This document shows positions 56,283 through 64,000 of a stretch of 64,000 nt of DNA, one piece after another. The notes beneath the pieces are model-generated. The model did not search any database and was not told the DNA's origin. It was given only the letters and a program-made list of their open reading frames with translations. The DNA comes from Caprella mutica. Taxonomy: Eukaryota > Arthropoda > Malacostraca > Amphipoda > Caprellidae. How positions within the stretch are numbered: position 1 is the stretch's first letter; the number at the start of each line of letters is the position of its first letter. The DNA lies in assembly GCA_947561585.1 (NCBI GenBank), contig CANNZV010000121.1:558001-622000 (forward strand), given 5' to 3'. The position numbers were made by a program, and so were the translations under genes.

Positions 56283-56521
56283 AATACTCCAATGTAGAGC
56301 ATGAAAATGCTCCAATGGAGAGCATGAAAACACTCCAATAGAGAGCATGAAAACACTCCAATAGAGAGCATGAAAACACTCCAATAGAGAGCATGAAAAC
56401 ACTCCAATGGAGAGCATAAAAAACACTCCAATGGAGAGCATGAAAACACTCCAATGCAGAGCATGAAAACACTCCAATGGAGAGCATGAAAACACTCCAA
56501 TGGAGAGCATGAAAACACTCC
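56283..56521. repeat. 23-bp minisatellite, about 10 units, with CTCCAATGGAG palindrome
   Basis: The unit contains GCATGAAAACACTCCAATGG and AGA. CTCCA, A, TGGAG is an odd palindrome in units with ATGG; other units carry ATAG. Minus-strand open frames at 56169-56583 are by-products. Confidence 0.95.
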
Positions 56522-56817
56522 AGAGTTCTTTTCAAAACACTAACTGAGGGAGCATTTGTTCTCCACAATAAATCTAGCAACAAATCTTTATTGAAACTTC
56601 TGTCGGCTTTATGTCGTCAGAATGTTATTGGCAAAGTCAGCTCTGGTTGAGGAATGTTAGGCTTGACATGGCACAGTGAGGGATGGCAAGAGAAACATTT
56701 TACAGCACTGATTGATGTCTAGAGGTCATGTTCTCAGGGAGAAACAAACTAACTAGCTATGTAGATGCTTAGCCTTGGAGAAAATTGAAAAGAGAGACAG
56801 TGATCTTCAACAGGGGA
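56522..56817. other. spacer between arrays
   Basis: Single-copy text, less AT-rich than usual; no gene was seen. Confidence 0.5.
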
Positions 56818-57345
56818 CTGACCTTCAAATGACCAGTGTCCTTCAAATGACCAGTGTCCTTCAAATGACCAGTGTCCTTCAAATGACCAGTGTCCTTCAA
56901 ATGACCAGTGTCCTTCAAATGACCAGTGTCCTTCAAATGACCAGTGTCCTTCAAATGACCAGTGTCCTTCAAATGACCAGTGTCCTTCAAATAAAGTGCC
57001 CTTCAAATAAAGTGCCCTTCAAATAAAGTGTCCTTCAAATAAAGTGTCCTTCAAATAAAGTGTCCTTCAAATAAAGTGTCCTTCAAATAAAGTGTCCTTC
57101 AAATAAAGTGTCCTTCAAATAAAGTGTCCTTCAAATAAAGTGTCCTTCAAGTAAAGTGTCCTTCAAGTAAAGTGTCCTTCAAGTAAAGTGTCCTTCAAAT
57201 AACCAGTGTCCTTCAAATAACCAGTGCCTTCAAATAACCAGTGCCTTCAAATAACCAGTGCCTTCAAACCAACCAGTGCCATTCAAATAACCAGTGTCCT
57301 TCAAATAACCAGTGTCCTTCAAATGACCAGTGTCCTTCAAATGGC
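56818..57345. repeat. block-structured minisatellite of 16- to 18-bp units
   Basis: All units share CCTTCAA. Block 1 has nine or more 18-bp units ending ATGACCAGTGT, block 2 about a dozen 16-bp units with ATAAAGTGT, block 3 three units with GTAAAGTGT, and block 4 17-18-bp units with ATAACCAGTG, returning to ATGACCAGTGT at the end. Open frames at 56749-57026 are by-products. Confidence 0.95.
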
Positions 57346-57813
57346 CACTCCACTCTACTGGAAATTTATTAGCATGAATGACAGAAGTTAAATTCTTCTT
57401 TTAACATTGGAGTGTAAGTTTGAGACGTGAATGATTAGAGTAATTCGTGAAGTTTGTTGAAATGTCTCCAGGGGCACAATAAACTCTTTGTACAACTCAC
57501 TCTTTCACATTGGAACTTTCTGATTTCGAACACTCTGTCCGAATGACTGACGCTAAATTACATTTAAAATCTTCTCCGTAAATTCGATAAGAACATTCTA
57601 CCCAAAGTTATTTCTCTCTTGAGAAACTAGTAATTTACTTTCATGTGTTCGTAATTAGACTTAGTTGAATTAATTAGAGACTTTTAAATATAAGTGACGT
57701 CACTTTTTCGATGACCACTAAGCTTTATATTGGGTTTGATTTTAACCATTTTTGTAAATGATTTTCAATTGGGGAGTGTTTTATTTAGTAATTTGATTGA
57801 TGAAAATTAATAT
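57346..57813. other. single-copy region, nothing recognised
   Basis: No long open frame or repeat. Confidence 0.5.
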
Positions 57814-57900
57814 CTCAGCGGGAAAATTATGGTGGGGCTGCATGATATTAGGTAGGACCCAAAATTTAATGTACTCTGACCCACCATACCTTTTTTCAAG
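57814..57900. mobile_element. family B foldback MITE, diverged
   Basis: CAGCGGGAAAATTATGGTGG with GGCTGCATGATATTAGG at the left; GACCCACCATACC with TTTTTTCAAGG at the right. Confidence 0.65.
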
Positions 57901-58378
57901 GAAATATTTATCAGTATTATCAAGTACTTGGTAATTAATTGGCTAAATTACAAATAAAATTATAACATATTTTTTTAACTCTCCAACATCATTTCTTTTT
58001 AAATCCGATAGCCAAATAAAATCTAACAAAGATATCACAATATTTCATTCCAAAAGTAAACAAATACTATAAAATCACTGTTCAATTAAATTCTCAATAC
58101 AAGCCTCTAGTGCTTGAAGTCCACTAGATTAAAAAAATTCGAAAACAAACAAAGATTGGTCTGTGAGCAATATTTATTGCATCGCTCTTACACCGTTCGA
58201 CACTGTCCAAAAGCCATCGATATTTTACCACTACTTTTGCATAGAGGAGATTAAGAGACTTTCTGTTGGGATTCAGAGCGCTGAAAATGTACTCTCGTAG
58301 CTGCATGGTGGTCGGCATCAGAGGACAGAAATTCGACGGAGTGGAATATAGGAGTTATTAATGGGGAAGTTGTAGAAC
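57901..58378. other. AT-rich region, no gene supported
   Basis: A 64-codon minus-strand frame at 58124-58318 has no recognisable domain. Confidence 0.5.
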
Positions 58379-58775
58379 AATCTAGAACTGTAAGTGCTGG
58401 ACTAGTACAATGATGTCCAAAACAATCCAGTACTGTAAGTGCTGGACTAGTACAATGATGTCCAAAACAATCCAGTACTGTAAATGCTGGACTAGTACAA
58501 TGATGTCCAAAACAATCCAGTACTGTAAGTGCTGGACTAGTACAATGATGTCCAAAACAATCCAGTACTGAGAGTGGTGGACTAGTACAATGATGTCCAA
58601 ACCAATCCAGTACTGTAAGTGTTGGGCTAGTACAATGATGTCCAAAACAATTCAGTACTGTAAGTGCTGGACTAGTACAATGATGTCCAAAACAATTCAG
58701 TACTGTAAGTGCTGGACTAGTACAATGATGTCCAAAACAATCCAGTACTGTAAGTGCTGGACTAGTACAATGATG
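58379..58775. repeat. 45-bp tandem repeat, about nine units, each with a hairpin
   Basis: The unit contains ATCCAGTACTGTAAGTGCTG and GACTAGTACAATGATG plus CCAAAACA. CCAGTACT, GTA, AGTGCTGG pairs at seven of eight positions. Open frames on both strands (58382-58645, 58590-58817) are by-products. Confidence 0.96.
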
Positions 58776-59067
58776 ACTAAAAGATCCATTTCCGGTATAC
58801 AGTTAAAGCTGTACTAGAACAATTATGTTCACATTTGTTTATTGGTGTGAGTGGTGATTGTGTAATACAGTTCAAAGAAATTGCTCTGCAGTCACTAATC
58901 CTTCACACAATTATGGGTATTATTATTGTTAGTATTGGCAGCAGCTTCCCACTACCATGTTGATGAAGTATTACCATTATTTTGAATTAAAAGTTATGGT
59001 GTTCATTTAGTCATATTTAGCTAAGCACTACTAAACTATATGGTCAGATGGAACCATTAGTTATTAA
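58776..59067. other. spacer, nothing recognised
   Basis: No gene or repeat was seen. Confidence 0.5.
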
Positions 59068-59246
59068 CAGGGCTGGGACAATATGCTCTAAAAACTATAG
59101 ATCCCAAAAATATAAAAGACGGAGAGAATTAAAGAGTATTGAATGGTTCTAAACCAGCGGTATATAGAATTTGATACCATTTCATTTAGTTTCGTCTATG
59201 ATATTTTCGGGATCTATAGTCTTTAGAGCATATTGTCCCAGCCCTA
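59068..59246. mobile_element. hAT-type MITE with 8-bp target duplication
   Basis: The ends are CAGGGCTGGGACAATATGC and GCATATTGTCCCAGCCCTA, inverted repeats that continue inward (CTATAGATCCC and GGGATCTATAG). GTTATTAA occurs exactly at 59060-59067 and 59247-59254. The CAGGG start and the 8-bp duplication are typical of hAT elements. 179 bp, no coding capacity. Confidence 0.88.
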
Positions 59247-59254
59247 GTTATTAA

Positions 59255-60215
59255 TAATATTTGACCTACATTAACCACGCACCTTGCACCATGGAATATA
59301 TTCCACTCTTCGTCATTAAAACATTAGTGGATCAAATGAATGCGTATAATTCGATTCCAGTTGATTGATAGCTATTAAATTCTGTCATTACTTTAATTCA
59401 AATAGATTGAAATGATATTAAGATAATTAAGTCTATATTCACGGCCATGACAGAAAAGAATCGACAGCCATAGATTTTTTTTAATAAACTATAAACTGTT
59501 CAATTTATCGAACAAAATAAAACCCATAATTATATTAGAAAAATTAAAATAATAATTTAATAATAATAAATTCTTCAAGTTTATTTTCGTCACCTGATCA
59601 ATCAAAAAAAATCAATGGATTAAATTTTAAAATATGGTCACATAAAATTGGTGATCATATATTTTGTATTTCGTTCAGTAAATTATATGTTTATTGAAAC
59701 AAACTGTTTCTATGGCTGTCTATCTTTTTCTGTAGTGTTTGTACACATAACTATGCAAATTGATAAACGTAAATGCATATCAATAGAACTCTGTTGTAGA
59801 AAATGCAATTGGAATTAATTGTTGTAGCGGAGAGCAATTTGAGCTTTTTATTATTCGCCTTTCTATGATTTTGATCGGACGTGGAAACTTTAGACCAAAA
59901 TGGAGGGCAATTGAGAACAACAAAAGATCCTCTCTATTGGACTCAAATGAAGGCTTTTTATTTGTTTGGAGTAGGAGACTGCTATTAGCGGCTAGAAAAG
60001 GTATTTACGAGTACACCAATTCAACCGTTAATTTAAAAGAGAGATTAATAGTATGGTATCTGAATTAATCCACACAGTGAGTAAAATTAGTGTGTGGAGT
60101 TATAGGAGTTTAACATTTTAGATAAAAAGACAATTTTTATAGCAATATTTTAATTTAAAAAAATTATAGTTACATTTTAGTTTTAAAAAAATTATAGTAA
60201 GATTTTATATATACC
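59255..60215. other. AT-rich region, no gene supported
   Basis: A 67-codon frame at 59865-60068 has no recognisable domain. Confidence 0.45.
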
Positions 60216-61010
60216 TACTGGGTGTTCCACCTAGGAGTGACCGATAACAAAACGCTATAAAACGTAAATCAATGAAAGTAGAACCCTCTACTTTTCGCTA
60301 TTTTTCGGAAAATACTTCAAGTTTTTGTGGTAGTAGAATAAAATTTCTACCTAAATATTTATTTAAGCAAGTGTCTCAACATGACCTCTGTCTATTTCCA
60401 GGCACTTCTGAAATCGCTGCTGGTACGGGGTACCCCATCATAACCTGTCGGCACATTACTTCGGTGATGTGCCCTTCAAAGGCCGTTTCAATCCTTGTTT
60501 TTACCCCGTCAATTGTTCTGGTCTTGATGAACTCCCAAAACAAGAAATCTCAGGGGTTTAAGTCTGGTGAACATGGAGGCCATGGCATGTTGGGAGAACG
60601 TCGGCCCATTTCTAGCTGTTCGGTAAATTTTCGTTCATTAAACATGTCATGGCCTACATGTTCACCGGACTTAAACCCTGTGATTTCTTGTTATGGGAGT
60701 TCATTAAGTTCAGAACAATTGACGAGCTAAAAATAAGGATTGAAATGGCCTTTGAAGTGCACATCACCGAAGAAATGTGACAGCAGGTTATGATGGGGTA
60801 CCAGCAGCAATTGCAGAAGTGCCTGGAAATAGACGGAGGTCATTTTGAGGCCTTTTGCTTGAATAAAAATTTAGGTACAAATTTGGTCTTACTACCACAA
60901 AAACTTGAACTATTTTCTGAAAAATTGATGAAAAGTAGATGGTTCTATCTTTATTGGTTTACGTTTCATAGCGTTTTGTAATCGGTCATCTCTAGGTGAA
61001 ACACACGGTA
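60216..61010. mobile_element. 795-bp palindromic mariner-derived element
   Basis: Two arms of about 370 bp are near-identical inverted copies around a spacer near 60595-60640. The ends read TACTGGGTGTTCCACC and GGTGAAACACACGGTA. Each arm carries the 3' part of a mariner-type transposase: on the plus strand of the right arm, PDLKPCDFLLWEFIKF-like text (in two frames), then IDELKIRIEMAFE and MMGYQQQLQKCLEIDGGHFE; on the minus strand of the left arm, the corresponding text. The 152-codon frame at 60272-60730 crosses the centre and is not a gene. Confidence 0.8.
60640..60870 (+). pseudogene. mariner-type transposase C-terminal fragment
   Basis: SPDL...P.DFLLWEFIKF matches the 'SPDLTPCDFFLWG' block that holds the third catalytic Asp (PCD); the tail with QQxxxxCLEIDGGHFE matches the 'xCIxxxGxHxE' ending of this class. 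One frameshift near 60670 and a stop near 60778 disable it. The mirror copy lies on the minus strand at about 60385-60590. Confidence 0.65.
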
Positions 61011-61136
61011 GTTAAAAAAAATTCTGAATTTTTTTTTTTTAAATGAAATAATTTAATGAAAAATTATTTCTTTTGGAACTATGAGTGAGGGGATGATTTT
61101 CTTGATGGGGTAGATTCGATCCTTTAAAGATAACGA

Positions 61137-61495
61137 GCACTCGTAGAGCGCATACCTTCGACATCGCTTACGAATGACATTGACCATCCAATAATCCATG
61201 GGTTATAAATGACCTTGAGCTTTGAGTCGATCGCCAAAATCTGATAAACTGGTCCCAGGCAATTTTATTGAATAATATTTGAGTTATTGAATTACAAATG
61301 ACCTTAACCTTGACCTTTGACCGGATCACTCCCAAATATTTAATAGATGGCTCCTGGGCATTGAACAATCATAAAACCAAATTTCAGGCAACTTGATTTA
61401 ATACTTTTTGAGCATTGCGAATAACAATATGATCAATAAATAAATAAATGCTGCCTACAATATAACCTTCCGCATTCTGCGAAGGTAATAATTAG
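61137..61495 (+). repeat. dispersed repeat family D, copy 2
   Basis: GTAGAGCGCATACCTTCG at the start, then two diverged tandem parts with GACCTTGAGCTTTGAGTCG and CCTTGACCTTTGACCGG, TGCGAATAACAATATGATC and finally ATAACCTTCCGCATTCTGCG with AAGGTAATAA. CGCA and TGCG with flanking CCTT and AAGG form a terminal hairpin. The order matches 12453-12760. A minus-strand frame (61168-61368) crosses it and is not called. Confidence 0.65.
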
Positions 61496-61544
61496 AAAGC
61501 TATCTAAATTAATTTTTTTAAGTTGTTATTTGAGATTGTGTGTG

Positions 61545-62475
61545 AGTAGCCACTTTCAAACTGCAAGTAGCCACTTTCAAACTACAAGTAGCCACTTTTA
61601 AACTGCAAGTAGCCACTTTTAAACTGCAAGTAGCCACTTTTAAACTGCAAGTAGCCACTTTTACACTACAAGTAGCCACTTTTAAACTGCAAGTAGCCAC
61701 TTTCAAACTACAAGTAGCCACTTTTAAACTGCAAGTAGCCACTTTTAAACTGCAAGTAGCCACTTTTAAACTGCAAGTAGCCACTTTTACACTACAAGTA
61801 GCCACTTTTAAACTGCAAGTAGCCACTTTCAAACTACAAGTAGCCACTTTTAAACTGCAAGTAGCCACTTTTAAACTGCAAGTAGCCACTTTTAAACTGC
61901 AAGTAGCCACTTTTAAACTGCAAGTAGCCACTTTTAAACTGCAAGTAGCCACTTTCAAACTACAAGTAGCCACTTTTAAACTACAAGTAGCCACTTTTAA
62001 ACTGCAAGTAGCCACTTTTAAACTTCAAGTAGCCACTTTTAAACTGCAAGTAGCCACTTTTACACTACAAGTAGCCACTTTTAAACTGCAAGTAGCCACT
62101 TTCAAACTACAAGTAGCCACTTTTAAACTGCAAGTAGCCACTTTTAAACTGCAAGTAGCCACTTTTAAACTGCAAGTAGCCACTTTTAAACTGCAAGTAG
62201 CCACTTTTAAACTGCAAGTAGCCACTTTTAAACTGCAAGTAGCCACTTTTAAACTGCAAGTAGCCACTTTTAAACTACAAGTAGCCACTTTTAAACTGCA
62301 AGTAGCCACTTTTAAACTGCAAGTAGCCACTTTCAAACTGAAAGTAGCCACTTTTAAACTACAAGTAGCCACTTTTAAACTACAAGTAGCCACTTTTAAA
62401 CTACAAGTAGCCACTTTTAAACTGCAAGTAGCCACTTTTAAACTGCAAGTAGCCACTTTTAAACTACAAGTAGCA
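61545..62475. repeat. 21-bp satellite array, about 44 units
   Basis: The unit contains AAGTAGCCACTTTTAAACTG. Variants are TTTCAAACTAC, TTTACACTAC and TTTAAACTAC. The pair TTTACACTAC ... TTTCAAACTAC recurs with similar spacing near 61661, 61787 and 62048. The stop-free minus strand gives frames of repeated VATCSLK (61518-62456), by-products. Confidence 0.97.
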
Positions 62476-63641
62476 AAATTCTAAACTCAGAAATTCCTAC
62501 CCATACAAATTTATTTATCATATATGTATAAACTAAGTAGCCATTCCTTAATATTTTTAATTCTTTATAATTTAACTTTAATTTTTAATTCTCCTCTATT
62601 ATCGGCATAACGACCAAATCGATATTCTTTGTGTGAAGTAAGGTATATTTTTTTTTATCTACGTGCCGCAATATTGTAAAATGAATTATCTCGATTATAT
62701 TAAATGAATTAATAGTTCCTTTATATTAATTCAATTTAAAATGTTCAAAATTCTATGCGCAATTAAAATGGAATACATGTAGCTAGCTTTAAGTTTTATT
62801 TAGAGAATATAATCACAAAATTATTTGAGATAAAATACAAGCGAAATTTTTGTTCTCTCTCAAATTATTCCGTCTGTAACCACAGAGAAATTTGTACATT
62901 GAAGCCTATGAGCATAATGCAAAACAATCTTTCTTTGCGTATACCAAGGCATACACGCTAGATAAAGAACATAACCTCGTTTTTTTTGATTTTCGAATTA
63001 TTTTTCGAAATAATAAATTTTGAAAAACTGAGATTTTTTTTTCACGAAAAAATTAATATTTCGAAAACTGATTCGAAAATAAAAGAACAAGGTCCCACAG
63101 CTGTAGAAAATTCCGTTGAGAATCGAATACAAAAATTCCTAATGCCGTAGCTTCAAAATTCTATAAGCCTTAGGCTTTATTATAAATAGAAATATATTAA
63201 GTTTTTATCATTCATTGGATGAAAAATTAAAATTTTACCAAAACACTGGCTTGTCTAACCTAACCCCTTACAGTTTGTTTCTAATTTCACCCTCCTTAAT
63301 CCCACTGTCAGTGGTTCTAATTTCACGACAATGCGAGCAATCCTGAGGAATATAAAGAAATCTACCACACAACCAGAGAAGTAATCGAGAAACGAGTTCG
63401 TGAGGGGTTTCTTCTGAATTGAATTTCCGTTCTCAAGATTTCTAAAGATTCAAATCATTACAGTAGAGCCAAGGCGAGAATGCACTGAAGAATACGCGCA
63501 AATGATCTGGAAAATACTTATCGCCCGTGTATCTCCGAGACCAAGAATTCACCCTCAATACATCGTTATAGGAATGAATTAGTGAGAAATTTAACGGGAT
63601 TTCTGGTAAAGGTATTTCGCATTATTTCTAAAGAATAATTT
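62476..63641. other. AT-rich region, no gene supported
   Basis: A less AT-biased patch at 63240-63600 is non-repetitive but stops occur in every frame. It could be near a gene beyond the window. Confidence 0.45.
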
Positions 63642-63895
63642 CAAAACCTCGAATGTAGATAATTATGCGAACACGTACTGCAGAATGCAAGGATTTATAT
63701 CAATTCCAGTGACAATATGTAAAAACATTTCTTTAAAAAATAGGTTTTTGATAACTTACTATAATAAAATGAATCTCCCAAACCTCGAATATGACGATAA
63801 TATATGAATAATGGGTGCAGCATATATTTATTTCAATTTCAGTGACAATATCTAAAAAATATTTAATAATAGGTTTTTGATACTAACTATATTTA
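63642..63895. repeat. diverged two-copy direct duplication, about 135-bp unit
   Basis: AAAACCTCGAATGTAGATAA, CAATTCCAGTGACAATATG and AATAGGTTTTTGATAACTTA recur as CAAACCTCGAATATGACGAT, CAATTTCAGTGACAATATC and AATAGGTTTTTGATACTAAC. Confidence 0.8.
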
Positions 63896-64000
63896 AATAA
63901 ATCAACATATTGATCTGCTAAAAATTGCAGCTCGGTTTACACTAGAGTAAATATATAGTCACTCCGAACTGAGAGTTCTGTCTCTCTCTCTCCATCCTGT
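63896..64000. other. window edge with short CT tract
   Basis: Ends in TCTCTCTCTCTCC; whether it extends cannot be seen. Confidence 0.5.

Noticed and set aside
60272..60730. 152-codon plus-strand frame
   Set aside because: It crosses the centre of a palindromic mariner derivative; the real transposase text is in other frames on both strands.
61518..62456. Minus-strand frames of repeated VATCSLK
   Set aside because: By-product of the 21-bp array, with no unique sequence apart from a few residues at the end.
171..62475. Tandem arrays as CRISPR
   Set aside because: Units are contiguous without unique spacers, and the DNA is eukaryotic.
1..64000. tRNA, rRNA or other standard RNA genes
   Set aside because: No cloverleaf-like GC-rich segment with A and B box motifs and no rRNA text was seen on reading both strands; a covariance search would be decisive.

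Overview
This is a window of AT-rich eukaryotic nuclear DNA, almost certainly from an insect. The clearest gene is the last coding exon of an aminergic G-protein-coupled receptor at 1687-2742 (+). It is preceded by a pyrimidine-rich splice acceptor and followed by a stop codon and an AATAAA signal. Its TM5, TM6, TM7 and C-terminal motifs look like the insect alpha2-adrenergic-like octopamine receptor. The order cannot be fixed from sequence alone. No rRNA, tRNA, CRISPR array, operon or prokaryotic signal was seen.

Layout: 1-1686 is the end of an intron holding two minisatellites, 1687-2742 is the receptor exon, and 2743 onward is the 3' flank. The rest (about 61 kb) is intergenic or intronic DNA of another unit, with no convincing intact gene. 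It holds two kinds of material. First, about 25 minisatellite arrays with unrelated units of 9-45 bp add up to roughly 18 kb by my estimate. The largest are 18404-20357, 25348-26584, 44711-47725 and 53922-55353. At least six show higher-order repeats. Almost every long open frame in the window is a by-product of an array whose unit is a multiple of three without stops.

Second, transposon fossils are often nested. They include (a) eleven recognisable copies of a TA-flanked foldback MITE with TAGGGTAAGTTC ends (family A); (b) six copies of a roughly 90-bp foldback with GAGAAAGTTATGGTGG ends (family B); (c) a Penelope-like retroelement relic at 14363-17010, split by a family A MITE, a Tc1-like element and a 300-bp foldback; (d) a mariner-type element at 28058-30286, split by a hAT-like element with an 8-bp target duplication; (e) a second copy of that hAT-like element at 33737-35292; (f) a small hAT MITE at 59068-59246; (g) a palindromic mariner derivative at 60216-61010; and (h) two further dispersed families, C and D.

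The observations most worth follow-up are these: one 38-bp perfect palindrome with its AT-rich shoulders sits in the middle of MITEs with two different kinds of ends; the 15-bp satellite at 25348-26584 matches a family B MITE terminus at 14 of 15 positions; the 3-kb array at 44711 begins inside a dispersed repeat; and arrays carry a nuclear-receptor-like or E-box-like motif in most units.
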